DNA from: Ruegeria pomeroyi DSS-3
Lineage (GTDB): Bacteria; Pseudomonadota; Alphaproteobacteria; Rhodobacterales; Rhodobacteraceae
Reading direction: 5' to 3'
Length of the DNA: 64,000 nt
Assembly: GCF_000011965.2 (NCBI RefSeq)
Contig: NC_006569.1
Span: 62,001 to 126,000 of the forward strand
Each line of letters begins with the position of its first letter. Position 1 is the stretch's first letter. This document shows, piece by piece, positions 17,377 to 25,124 of this stretch. The position numbers and the translations under genes were made by a program. The notes beneath the pieces are model-generated. The model made no database searches. It worked only from the letters and a program-made list of their open reading frames with translations, and was not told the DNA's origin.

Positions 17377-18480
17377 CTACACGTCGCGCGCATGCCACGG
17401 AGCAACGCTAACCATGTGAGGCTCTGAGTCCACCGACAAAACTTCAGCCTTGACAAGCACTGCCAGCGTTTCGGCCCAGCGCACTCCGATCTCATTCAGT
17501 TCCAGTGCCAGCCGATGCTCAACTATTTCTCCGCCGCCCATATCGCCAAATGAAAACTCTCCGTCACCCAATTCCAGCAGGCACTCACCTTCGAGTTCAT
17601 CGTCGTCAATTTCCATGCCCGTCTCTGTCTCAATCGCAATAAAGCTTTCATGCCAGATCTGGAATTCATTTCCGTCGAAGTCTTCTATCGTTTCCGGGTA
17701 GCGGACCATTTCTGCCCTAGTTTCAGGTGTAAATTTCACGTAGGGGAACGCCAATGCCAGTTCACCCATTGAATATTGCCAGTGAGTACGAAACAACTCC
17801 CAGTCACCGTCCTGCTCGCGAGCTTCGAAATACGCTTCGGTCCTCATCTTGGAAATCCATTTAACCACGGTAAGGCGTGCTTGAATGCCCTGCTGCTGAC
17901 ACCTGCTCAACCATTGCACAACAGATGAGTCACGCAAGAATCGAGCAATCTCCTTGTCGTTCTCATTTCTTAGGGACTGCCTAAGGATTGGAACAAGATT
18001 CCCGTGCAAAACGGTACGAAAAAACTCGTTGTCGAGTTCATTTTTCTTGGCAACTTTCACTCTGACGGTTTTTTGTTCCAGAGTTAGGATGTCAGCGCCA
18101 AAATGGGCGCCTACCCACTTCTGCAAGTCAATAGCCAAGAAACGATCAACGCTTTCGATATACAGAGCAAGATATGTCGGTTGCACATTTAGATACCAGA
18201 ACCTCAAGTGCGCGACTTCCAAGTCCAGAGCCACTTCCTCAACAGCGTCATATTCTTCGCGGCTCAAAGTGCCATCCATGATTCCTTTCATTTGGAACCA
18301 GATCAGCGCGGGGGTCACTATTTTTCCATCTCGGTTGGAGTCTGGTTGTGTGAGGTGAAGCCCAATGTCGCGTCCAGCGCGGTCGCGTTCATACTCTACA
18401 AAAACACCATAGTTGGCGGCTAAGGCTCTGAACTTGCCCATGTATCTGTTTTCAAAGTCGTCGCGACCACCGATCTTCAA
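17377..18480 (-). CDS. DUF4365-domain protein, putative nuclease-like defence component
   Basis: The 367-residue protein opens with FENRYMGKFRALAANYGVFVEYERDRAGRDIGLHL and, about 30 residues later, ALIWFQMKG. This E...D...QxK order is that of DUF4365 and resembles a PD-(D/E)XK nuclease core. The rest, including an acidic stretch DDDELEGECLLELGDGE, is not recognised. It lies 113 bp upstream of gajA in the same orientation and may share its transcript. Whether it belongs to the Gabija system or is independent cargo is open. Confidence 0.65.
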   Translation of the reverse strand: MKIGGRDDFENRYMGKFRALAANYGVFVEYERDRAGRDIGLHLTQPDSNRDGKIVTPALIWFQMKGIMDGTLSREEYDAVEEVALDLEVAHLRFWYLNVQPTYLALYIESVDRFLAIDLQKWVGAHFGADILTLEQKTVRVKVAKKNELDNEFFRTVLHGNLVPILRQSLRNENDKEIARFLRDSSVVQWLSRCQQQGIQARLTVVKWISKMRTEAYFEAREQDGDWELFRTHWQYSMGELALAFPYVKFTPETRAEMVRYPETIEDFDGNEFQIWHESFIAIETETGMEIDDDELEGECLLELGDGEFSFGDMGGGEIVEHRLALELNEIGVRWAETLAVLVKAEVLSVDSEPHMVSVAPWHARDV

Positions 18481-18639
18481 ATGCTTTGCCCCTTAGTAGA
18501 TTTCGATTTATTGCAGGCAACCGTAGCCCGTTTGCCATGTCTCGACACACTCTTTGCACTACATCCTCCCGGCTTCGACCATTCTCTTGTAAGGGAACCC
18601 CATCAGTTCTTCGCACTCGCCGAAGATGCGGTACTTGCG

Positions 18640-18670
18640 CTCAAAAATAAAGGGCCGCACTAGGCGGCCC
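18640..18670 (-). terminator. Rho-independent terminator after the 66-residue gene
   Basis: GGGCCGC (18652-18658) and GCGGCCC (18664-18670) are exact complements around a 5-nt loop. Read on the minus strand, the stem is followed by TTTATTTTTG. It ends leftward transcription from the small gene at 18695-18895. Confidence 0.75.
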
Positions 18671-18694
18671 AGCTATTGATAAGCATAGAGTTGG

Positions 18695-18895
18695 TTAGGT
18701 CGCCAATGCCTTTCTCGCTTCTTTCTCGGCGGCAGACCCCTTCACCCATTGCCAAGGAGTGCGTGGCTTCCTCGCCTTTGCCAGTTCCGGGTTCGCCTTG
18801 GCGTCGCTGGCGGCGGAGCGCAGGCGTTCGCGTGCCTCGCGCGGGTCGATCTTGAGTTCGTCGCAGATGGCCTTGAGCGTCACGATGTCGGTCAT
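18695..18895 (-). CDS. Small conserved-looking hypothetical protein (66 aa)
   Basis: The product starts MTDIVTLKAICDELKIDPREARERLR and ends PRTPWQWVKGSAAEKEARKALAT. It is basic and helical in appearance, with a possible N-terminal helix-turn-helix-like segment. I recall similar short proteins in alphaproteobacterial mobile regions but cannot name a function. AGGAGATCGAC gives a strong RBS before ATG 18895, and a terminator follows, so it is probably expressed. It lies downstream of, and co-directional with, the C-protein-like gene. Confidence 0.6.
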   Translation of the reverse strand: MTDIVTLKAICDELKIDPREARERLRSAASDAKANPELAKARKPRTPWQWVKGSAAEKEARKALAT

Positions 18896-18960
18896 GTCGA
18901 TCTCCTAAGTTGCTGATGCAGATCGATAAGACGCAAGATCGGAGCGTGTCAGGGATAACC

Positions 18961-19179
18961 CTAGTTCGGCTTGAAGATTTCCGAGACGTCCACACCGAGT
19001 GCCTTGGCGATGCGCTCGACCACCAAGATCGACGGGTTGCGCTTCCCGGTCTCGACGCCGCTCAGATAGGTCTGGTGAATGTCCGCGCGATGGGCGACCT
19101 CTTCTTGCGAAAGGTCCTTCTCCCTCCTGATCCTCTGGATATTTCTCGAAACGCGCGATTGAATTGACATGCGCGGCAT
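18961..19179 (-). CDS. XRE-family regulator resembling restriction-modification controller (C) proteins
   Basis: The 72-residue protein is almost entirely one helix-turn-helix domain: NIQRIRREKDLSQEEVAHRADIHQTYLSGVETGKRNPSI, then ERIAKALGVDVSEIFKPN. Its size and the Q-E-E-V-A/H-Q-T-Y-L-S recognition region fit C proteins that time restriction gene expression. Starts at 19179 or 19170 are both possible. A GACTATGAGTC site lies 30 bp upstream and an inverted copy sits at the start of the divergent GIY-YIG gene, matching the GACTnnnAGTC form of C-boxes as I remember it. No methyltransferase gene is nearby. Confidence 0.8.
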   Translation of the reverse strand: MPRMSIQSRVSRNIQRIRREKDLSQEEVAHRADIHQTYLSGVETGKRNPSILVVERIAKALGVDVSEIFKPN

Positions 19180-19205
19180 GGCGCATGGCGGTCACGCTCT
19201 CGACC

Positions 19206-19235
19206 ATAGACTATGAGTCATATTCGACTTAGGCT
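19206..19235. promoter_or_regulatory. C-box-like operator, left copy
   Basis: GACTATGAGTC (19209-19219) is followed after 6 bp by GACTTAGGCT (19226-19235), a degenerate second box. The tandem arrangement resembles dimer sites of R-M controller proteins. The outer 15 bases (19206-19220) recur as an exact inverted copy at 19308-19322. Confidence 0.55.
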
Positions 19236-19270
19236 CACGGAAGGCCCGAAGTCACTGGCGACATTCAGGA

Positions 19271-19885
19271 ATGCAGGAAGAGGCAGGGGGACGTGCGCCC
19301 TCTTGGTTGACTCATAGTCTATCTGACGAGGCGAGGGCCGTCCTGTCGCCTGACACCCTGCTGCTGCCCGATCATGTCTTGGATTTCATCGATCGGCACG
19401 CGGTCACGCACGGCGTCTATGGCTGGTGGTTCGACAACCGCCTGCCTCTGGTGCCGAGGAACGGGTGCATCGAGCGCGACGGGAAGCACCTGCTCTACAT
19501 TGGCATCGCACCCCCGAAAGATCGGCCAGAGCGCCGAGGCGGGCCAACGCCCGTGAAAAGCCGACTTTGGCGCAACCACCTACGCGGGACCGTGCGCTCC
19601 TCGACCTTGAGACATTCCCTTGCGGCGCTTCTTGAACAAGAACTTGAACTGGCGTTCTGGCGCGTCGAGCGGAACCGCGTTCGCATGGACCGCCACCACG
19701 AGGACAAGCTGTCGGAATGGATTGCCACGCACGCCGCGATCTCGGTCGTCCAGCATGACGAACCGTGGTCCCTTGAGGAAATGCTGGTCAGGAACGGGCC
19801 ACCCTTGCCCCTGAACCTGAGCATGTCCGGGCATCCGTTCAGATCGACGCTGAGCAACCTGCGCCGCGCTCTGGGGCGAAACTGA
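19271..19885 (+). CDS. GIY-YIG nuclease-like protein
   Basis: The 204-residue protein shows the two short motifs of the GIY-YIG fold: HGVYGWWFD (about residues 47-55) and HLLYIGIAPP (about 73-82), then SRLWRNHLRG, whose Arg would be catalytic, and a later Glu-rich LLEQELELAFWRVERNR. The GIY position reads GVY. Type II restriction enzymes such as Eco29kI use this fold, and the adjacent C-protein-like gene hints at regulated restriction, but a partner methylase is absent. The start is uncertain: ATG 19271 has a weak RBS and the right C-box copy lies within its first 18 codons; TTG 19378 is an alternative. Confidence 0.6.
   Translation: MQEEAGGRAPSWLTHSLSDEARAVLSPDTLLLPDHVLDFIDRHAVTHGVYGWWFDNRLPLVPRNGCIERDGKHLLYIGIAPPKDRPERRGGPTPVKSRLWRNHLRGTVRSSTLRHSLAALLEQELELAFWRVERNRVRMDRHHEDKLSEWIATHAAISVVQHDEPWSLEEMLVRNGPPLPLNLSMSGHPFRSTLSNLRRALGRN
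19308..19332. promoter_or_regulatory. C-box-like operator, right inverted copy
   Basis: TGACTCATAGTCTAT (19308-19322) is the exact reverse complement of 19206-19220. The core GACTCATAGTC is itself a GACT/AGTC palindrome, and a partial GAC half-site follows at 19325. It may serve the GIY-YIG gene as an operator or roadblock. Confidence 0.45.
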
Positions 19886-20325
19886 CCGCGCCTGCAACTA
19901 ACCCCGAGGATCGAGAGCGAAACGCGCGCGCGGCGGCGTTGTATTGAGCCAGGAGCGCCGGGGCGTGCCTCGGGCGTGGTGATCCCGTCGCAATCCCGGC
20001 TGGCGCGCTGTGCGCCGCGCTGAGGCGCACTTGATCTATGTGGGATGGTCGGCGCGGGTCCACGAGGGCCAAGCCGCTCGTCAGCGCCACGGAGAGCGCC
20101 GCTGGGCGTGGTCCATGCGCAAGACCACCTTCTGCCCCACCCGAAAACGTCCTCCCGCCCCTTTGCGCCCGCTACGGACCCTGCAGGAGGTCTGACCTGC
20201 CAATGCGTGCCGGGACGGACATTATTGCGCCTGTGGCCTTCCTCGTCGTCGGAGGATTTGCCCTGACACGGAGCAGCCTCAGATCTTATCGCGCTTGCGT
20301 CGAACCTGAAAGCAAGGAGACGGAA
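19886..20325. other. 440-bp interval with no supported gene
   Basis: Several short open frames run through this GC-rich stretch on both strands, but none has an RBS, a recognisable domain or consistent third-position GC. The right end holds the RBS AAGGAGA of the next gene. It may be eroded coding sequence. Confidence 0.4.
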
Positions 20326-20556
20326 ATGACGATCCGCGCGACGTGGGCCTTCAATGGCCAGACGAAAACTATCTTGGGGAACTGGCACAGGCTATGGTGC
20401 CTAATCTTCGGGCCGCTCTATTACCTGTTCAAAGGCATGTTCTGGTGGGCGCTCTTGTCGCTAATCACCGCGAACGGGTTGTGGGTCGGCTTCCCGTTGT
20501 TCAATCGCAGCATCGTACTGCGCCACTTTCACCGCAAGGGCTGGGTTCAAGAATGA
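20326..20556 (+). CDS. Small membrane protein, DUF2628-like (76 aa)
   Basis: The product starts MTIRATWAFNGQTKTILGN and contains a hydrophobic core LIFGPLYYLFKGMFWWALLSL followed by a second weakly hydrophobic segment and a basic end (RHFHRKGWVQE). FGPLYYLFKGMWW-type segments are characteristic of DUF2628 membrane proteins. ATG 20326 has AAGGAGA 8 nt upstream; the longer frame upstream of it is not supported. It is the only rightward gene in this part of the element besides the GIY-YIG gene. Function unknown. Confidence 0.65.
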   Translation: MTIRATWAFNGQTKTILGNWHRLWCLIFGPLYYLFKGMFWWALLSLITANGLWVGFPLFNRSIVLRHFHRKGWVQE

Positions 20557-20698
20557 CCGCCAGCACCTCCGCCCAAGCAGTTTGCCACCCGAGTGGAACC
20601 CGGCGCACTATGCCGAAACCCAGCGTGAATGCGGACCGTATGAAAAGACTCGGCAATTCGGATCCGGCTCGCATCCGACAGACTGATAGATAGTCCTC

Positions 20699-20770
20699 GT
20701 GTCACCCTAGACAGGTCTGACGGGCACCCTAAGAGGTGCTGACACAAGGGCTTGGGGGAGGCGTTTTTTT
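20699..20770 (+). other. Possible structured RNA or replication-type hairpin cluster
   Basis: GTGTCA (20699-20704) pairs with TGACAC (20740-20745) and encloses two hairpins, AGAC/GTCT (20709-20718) and GCACC/GGTGC (20724-20739), giving a three-way junction. A run of seven T follows at about 20764. It lies in a 383-bp gene-free gap (20557-20939) between the small membrane gene and the prim-pol gene. It could be a small RNA, a terminator region or an origin-like structure. Confidence 0.35.
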
Positions 20771-20869
20771 AACGGCGCGCGCCCTACGGGCAGACGAGGG
20801 GTCATACATACCGCCGAGGTTTTTGGCCCCTAGCCGCTCCGCCGTCCGGTCCAGCGCCGACTACTGGAA

Positions 20870-20897
20870 AAGCGAAAGACGGGCCGAAGCCCGCCTC
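20870..20897 (-). terminator. Rho-independent terminator of the prim-pol gene
   Basis: On the minus strand AGGCGGGC-TTCG-GCCCGTCT forms an 8-bp stem with a UUCG loop (20877-20896), followed by TTCGCTTTTCC. It sits about 45 bp past the stop of the leftward prim-pol gene. Confidence 0.7.
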
Positions 20898-20939
20898 TCA
20901 TTCGATATAAAAATTGTTGTACACGAATTATTATAACGA

Positions 20940-22751
20940 TCACTCATCGGTGCGGGGTTCGCCGAGTTTCCAGCGGGTGCTTTTTCCCTTACCCACCTGC
21001 ACGATCTCACCGGATTTTGCCATGTCCGCCCGAAGCACGTTCAAAGTGCCAACAGACGCGAGGCTGCGGCTCGTCACGGCGCTTTCGACTGCCTCCCACC
21101 TGACTGGCTGATCGGATAGAAACTCGAGGATGAACTCTCGCGCAGAGTCAGTGGCTGACGCAGGCCTGCCGACCGAATTTGTCTCGACCCTGCAAACCTC
21201 GGCCTCATTGGCGTCAGAGAACTCCACCGGGTGCAGGACCGGCGTCTCGTCTCGCCCGCCCCCAAAGCGCTCGAAAATGATCGTCTTGCCGAGTTCACTG
21301 GCGTTGGCCTTGCCGTGCGCCAAAGCGAAGCGCGACCGATCCGTCGGGTCCGTGCCATAGAACAGCGCAGATCGAATACTGGCGGCGAAGCCAATTGAGC
21401 CGACAATTCGGAATAGTGGATGCTCTGACGACTGTTTGTTCAAGTGACCAATGGCCAGCACCGCACACCCGGCATCCTCGGCGATCTCCGTCAGGCGCCC
21501 CAGAAACTCGCCAACCTCGTTTTGCCGGTTCATGTCGCGTCCACTGCCCATGTAGGCGGTCAGCGTGTCGATCACGACCAGTTTGGGCCGCTCTTCGTCA
21601 ATGTAGCGCGCCATTGCCTCAAGGTTGTCCGGGCATAGGATCTTGAATCTCTGCATCATGCGTATTTGCGAAATATCTGCCCCATGCTCTAACAGCCTCC
21701 CAAGGGTTACCCTTTGCCAGTTGTCTTCGGCCGAAAGTAATAGAACTTTGCCTTTCGGAGCGCATTCGTCCGAAAGCGGCCAAGGGCTGCCGGAGGTCAC
21801 TGCAGCGATCAATCGGCTTACCAGCAGGGACTTACCCATACCGGGATTGCCCGCGAGCAGCGTTACGCCAAAATATGGGATGTACGGGTAGTACAGGAAC
21901 TCCATCGGCAAGGGCTCGGTTGTCTTTGGTGGCCCGAACAGGGCTGCAGTGTCTTCGACATAGTTCCCGCTGCTCTGGATGACCGAGCGCAACTCGCTTG
22001 GCGACAACGGGGCTTCGGTGAAATCGTTGTTCAGGGTTTCCAGCATGGCCTCAACCGCATTTTTATCATCGAACCTTCGACGCAAGAAGCAGGCCGTACG
22101 AAAGAAGAAATCGTTGCGGCTACCGCTCTTGATGACGAGGTCCGTTGATGCCGTTTGCGGTCCCTCTTTCCTATGCTGCGTTCGATCAGGTTTGAGCTTG
22201 CTCAAGTTTTTCGGCATAGCGGCCATACCGGAAGGCGATTGCGAGGAGTAACGATAGCGCTTGCCCGAGGGATGGGTGCTGGGAGGAACCATCACCATCC
22301 TGTTCGCGCCGGTCAGGACGTCAATCTCATCACCTTTGAACGCGCCACCAGAACATTCACCCTGATAGTACAAGTGATAGCCGCGCCCGGTGAAAACCTT
22401 GACCGTTTTCGGCAGATCAAGACCCTCAACGGCCTGTTTGCCCGCTTTCCCGTCCACATCGACCACCGTCAATCCGGCGAGAGATATCGCGAGATTGGCA
22501 CGGGGATGCGTTCGCAGGGCTTTTTGCACCAGTTCGATATCATCGGTCGCACTATATACGCCGTTCGGAAAGTACTTGGACAAGGGGTGTTTGCCGGGTG
22601 AGGGGCAGTCGTCACGCTTGCACGAGCATCGCCCGTCCTCGCCAATGCCATATGTCAAAATCACTTTTCGCCCGGCGGCGATCTGCGCCTTGGCAGCGTC
22701 TAGTGTATTTCGGGAGCGCATCTGTTTTGACACGCGAAAATGTTGTCGCAT
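20940..22751 (-). CDS. Prim-pol / RepA-like AAA ATPase fusion (element replication protein)
   Basis: The 603-residue protein combines an N-terminal archaeo-eukaryotic-type primase-polymerase domain with a RecA/RepA-like helicase domain. The first part shows CSCKRDDCPSPGKHPL (zinc or start motif), VVDVDG and FTGRGYHLYYQG. The second has Walker A LLAGNPGMGKSLLVSRL (about residue 311), Walker B PKLVVIDTLTAY, and AIGHLNK. A short C-terminal winged-helix-like region follows. Such fusions replicate plasmids, satellites and integrative elements. RBS AAGGAAAC precedes ATG 22751. It likely drives autonomous replication after excision. Confidence 0.85.
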   Translation of the reverse strand: MRQHFRVSKQMRSRNTLDAAKAQIAAGRKVILTYGIGEDGRCSCKRDDCPSPGKHPLSKYFPNGVYSATDDIELVQKALRTHPRANLAISLAGLTVVDVDGKAGKQAVEGLDLPKTVKVFTGRGYHLYYQGECSGGAFKGDEIDVLTGANRMVMVPPSTHPSGKRYRYSSQSPSGMAAMPKNLSKLKPDRTQHRKEGPQTASTDLVIKSGSRNDFFFRTACFLRRRFDDKNAVEAMLETLNNDFTEAPLSPSELRSVIQSSGNYVEDTAALFGPPKTTEPLPMEFLYYPYIPYFGVTLLAGNPGMGKSLLVSRLIAAVTSGSPWPLSDECAPKGKVLLLSAEDNWQRVTLGRLLEHGADISQIRMMQRFKILCPDNLEAMARYIDEERPKLVVIDTLTAYMGSGRDMNRQNEVGEFLGRLTEIAEDAGCAVLAIGHLNKQSSEHPLFRIVGSIGFAASIRSALFYGTDPTDRSRFALAHGKANASELGKTIIFERFGGGRDETPVLHPVEFSDANEAEVCRVETNSVGRPASATDSAREFILEFLSDQPVRWEAVESAVTSRSLASVGTLNVLRADMAKSGEIVQVGKGKSTRWKLGEPRTDE

Positions 22752-22779
22752 GGTGTTTCCTTTGATTTCTTCTGGAAGA

Positions 22780-22800
22780 AAGGGGGCTGGAAAGCCCCCA
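22780..22800 (-). terminator. Rho-independent terminator after alpA
   Basis: On the minus strand GGGGGCT-TTCC-AGCCCCC (22782-22799) forms a perfect 7-bp stem followed by TTTCTTCC. It separates the AlpA-like gene from the prim-pol gene. Confidence 0.72.
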
Positions 22801-22801
22801 A

Positions 22802-23026
22802 TCAGTACTCAGCGTAATGGGTGCGCACGCGCTCGGCTGCGCGGTCAGCAAGCCAGTCCTCGATCTCGGACAGGAACCACGCAACGCTGGTCCCGGCCAT
22901 CCTGATACGCCGAGGGAAGCGCCCACGGGCCTCCCAGCGCAACAGGGTCGTGTTGCTCACGTTTATGCCAAGGCGCTTGAGGTCCGCGCGTGTGGCCAAG
23001 GTCTTGCGACCGTCTGAAATCTTCAT
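22802..23026 (-). CDS. AlpA-family / excisionase-like DNA-binding protein
   Basis: The 74-residue protein is a MerR-like winged helix: DLKRLGINVSNTTLLRWEARGRFPRRIRMAGTSVAWFLSEIEDWLADRA. The LLRWEARGRFPRRI and VAWFLSEIEDWL strings are hallmarks of AlpA and phage excisionase-type regulators. In P4-like elements AlpA activates int and excision. It lies between the integrase and prim-pol genes, in the same order as in P4-type satellites. Confidence 0.88.
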   Translation of the reverse strand: MKISDGRKTLATRADLKRLGINVSNTTLLRWEARGRFPRRIRMAGTSVAWFLSEIEDWLADRAAERVRTHYAEY

Positions 23027-23127
23027 CTGTCTTTTCCTTCAGCAAGTTAGGGTTTGCGAAGGAGCGCTCCGACAAGGAGAAAGATGGCGCAGATCGTGAC
23101 TCGTTTCGAGCGAAGGTCCTGAAAGCT

Positions 23128-23646
23128 TCAGGTCGATTTGCGTTGGGATCTTCTTACATCTTGAAGGGCAAGTTGGATGGGGCCATCCAGCTGTTCATGG
23201 TCGCCCGTGGTCTCCAAGAAGACGCGCCGCACGTAATCGGGCAAAATCCCAACTTGTTTATGTTCTGGGTCCCAGTTGCCCCGTGACAACGGAAATTCGG
23301 GAAAGAAATCGTGCAGGTCCCAAATGGCGTCATAGACGATGGTGAAACGGATTTCGTCGGTCGTCTGAACCTTCATCCCAAGATCACATTCGAGCTTCGA
23401 GATTACGTTTATGGCTTGCACCTTGAGCGCGGCCAAGCCTGACAGAAGCTCAACACAGTCAACGGGAACAATTCCATCTTGGGGTTCCCGAAGCTGATCC
23501 TCCCAATGGACGAAATGTGGTGCGTTCTCATTTGCCAGCGCGCTTTCCAATCTTTCGACGGGATGCAGGACGTTCCGTTTCAGCCACGTGATGCGCTGCG
23601 TTGCCGACATGTCGAACGGGGAAATGGCGAAGGCAGACGGCGACAT
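23128..23646 (-). CDS. Hypothetical protein behind the integrase
   Basis: The frame is open from inside the 3' end of the integrase gene down to 23128. The supported part starts at ATG 23646 (MSPSAFAISPFDMSATQRITW) or GTG 23667 and encodes about 172-179 residues. Content includes ECDLGMKVQTTDEIRFTIVYDAIWDLHDFFPEFP. It has no signal peptide, membrane segment or motif that I recognise. It follows the integrase by about 75 bp in the same orientation. Genuine coding is likely from its residue composition, but its start is unsure. Confidence 0.55.
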   Translation of the reverse strand: MSPSAFAISPFDMSATQRITWLKRNVLHPVERLESALANENAPHFVHWEDQLREPQDGIVPVDCVELLSGLAALKVQAINVISKLECDLGMKVQTTDEIRFTIVYDAIWDLHDFFPEFPLSRGNWDPEHKQVGILPDYVRRVFLETTGDHEQLDGPIQLALQDVRRSQRKST

Positions 23647-23720
23647 TTGCAGAGCCCGGCGTTTCACCTTACCCGATGCACTGATCTTTTCCCAGAAATC
23701 TGGAAAGCGTGGATCGTCTT

Positions 23721-24923
23721 TCAGGCCGAGAATTGCGCCGACATCTTTCCGGCAAGCCGATCCGAATGGCCCTGTGTCATCTTGGTCAGATGGCGGTTCC
23801 ACTGTTCCAATGCCTCGCACTTCTCGTCCGTGTATGAATAGACATTGTAGATAGCGGCAACGCCTGAGACCACACCCGTCTTGTGGTTCAGCAACGCCTC
23901 GGTGACGGGCTGCGGCACGCCCAGCATCGCCATGTTCGTGGACATCGTGCGGCGCAGATCGTGGATGATCCACGGTTCGGTGCCTTCGGGCAGCGCCTTG
24001 TCGAGCCGGTCCTTCAGGCGACCGAACCCCGAAACTGGCGATTTGCCGGTGGTCGTGAACACGTAGTCCGACCCGAGGAACCTCGGCACCCTGCGCAGCA
24101 CGTCAATCATCGCGTCGGTGATCGGAACCGTGTGCTGCCTGCCGTTTTTCGCGCGCTGCGAAGGCAGGGTCCACAGGCGTTTTTCGAGGTCGAGTTCCGT
24201 CCAGCGCATCTCGGCGACCTCGGCGCGTCTCTGGCCGCTGAGGATCAACAGCTTCATGCAATCCCCGAAAGGATAGCCTTCGGCGTCACAGGCCGTCCAC
24301 AGCGCGCCCAGCTCATCGTCGGTCAGGACACGCTCACGCGACCGTTCCTTGGACAACGGTTTCATTCCGGCGATGGGGGAAGCATCGATCATGCCGCGCT
24401 CGACACACCAGCCCATCAGGTGCTTGAGGTGGGCCAGCGCGCGGTTCGCGCTGACCGGCGCGGATTTGTGGATCAGATCGCAGGCTTTCACGACATCGGC
24501 GCGCTTGATCTCGTCGATCCGTTTGACGTGCAGGGCGGCGAACTTCGCCAGCAGGGCTTCCTTGCGCTTCCAGTCGCGGTTGTGAACCTTGGCGTGCTTT
24601 TCGATGTAATCGGGGATCACGTCGCCCAGCGTGGGCTTCGTTTCGACCTCGACGCCAGTGCGGTCCTCGAACCGTCCCGTCTCGATTTCGTAGAGCACCT
24701 TTCGCACCCGTTCACGCGCCTCGGCCAGCGACACGACGCCGAACCGTCCGATGGTCAGGCGACGCATCTTACCGCTGATGCGCTTGTGCAGGCAGAACGT
24801 CTTGGTGCCGGACGTGCTGATGCGCAGGACCAGACCTGGCATCAACTCGTCGCGGAAATCGAGCCGTTTCGACGGGTTGGGCTTCTGGCTTTCGATGAAC
24901 TTGGTGGTGAGTTTGCGTTTCAT
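23721..24923 (-). CDS. int: Tyrosine-type site-specific integrase (P4-like)
   Basis: The 400-residue integrase (start ATG 24923, MKRKLTTKFIESQKPNPSKRLDF) has the N-terminal DUF4102-type arm-binding domain and the catalytic domain with Arg in LILSGQRRAEVAEMRW, Lys in RAKNGRQHTV, the HDLRRT box, a later H/N-H pair in LLNHKTG and the nucleophile Tyr in AAIYNVYSYTDEK. Integrases of this class usually target tRNA 3' ends, as is the case here. It is oriented leftward, away from attR, with cargo between it and attR. Confidence 0.93.
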   Translation of the reverse strand: MKRKLTTKFIESQKPNPSKRLDFRDELMPGLVLRISTSGTKTFCLHKRISGKMRRLTIGRFGVVSLAEARERVRKVLYEIETGRFEDRTGVEVETKPTLGDVIPDYIEKHAKVHNRDWKRKEALLAKFAALHVKRIDEIKRADVVKACDLIHKSAPVSANRALAHLKHLMGWCVERGMIDASPIAGMKPLSKERSRERVLTDDELGALWTACDAEGYPFGDCMKLLILSGQRRAEVAEMRWTELDLEKRLWTLPSQRAKNGRQHTVPITDAMIDVLRRVPRFLGSDYVFTTTGKSPVSGFGRLKDRLDKALPEGTEPWIIHDLRRTMSTNMAMLGVPQPVTEALLNHKTGVVSGVAAIYNVYSYTDEKCEALEQWNRHLTKMTQGHSDRLAGKMSAQFSA

Positions 24924-25124
24924 AAGCCTATGATAAGATGGGCGGACAAGCCGCGTCAGGGACAACTCTAGACGGCTTGAAACGCGCTGGCCTCAAAGGT
25001 GACGTTTTCTTGTAGCTAAGAAACCGAATGAATGCTCTCGGTACAGGTCAGATTCTGTCGACTATCAGATGGACACGGCCACTTCATTCATGCATTTTTA
25101 CGACGATTAAGTAGTGGAGAACGC

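Noticed and set aside
18481-18663. Short rightward open frame of 60 codons before the terminator
   Set aside because: It has no RBS or domain and overlaps the hairpin that terminates the opposite strand.
18961-19885. A complete type II restriction-modification system
   Set aside because: A C-protein-like regulator and a GIY-YIG protein are present, but no DNA methyltransferase motif was found in the element, so a full R-M system cannot be claimed.
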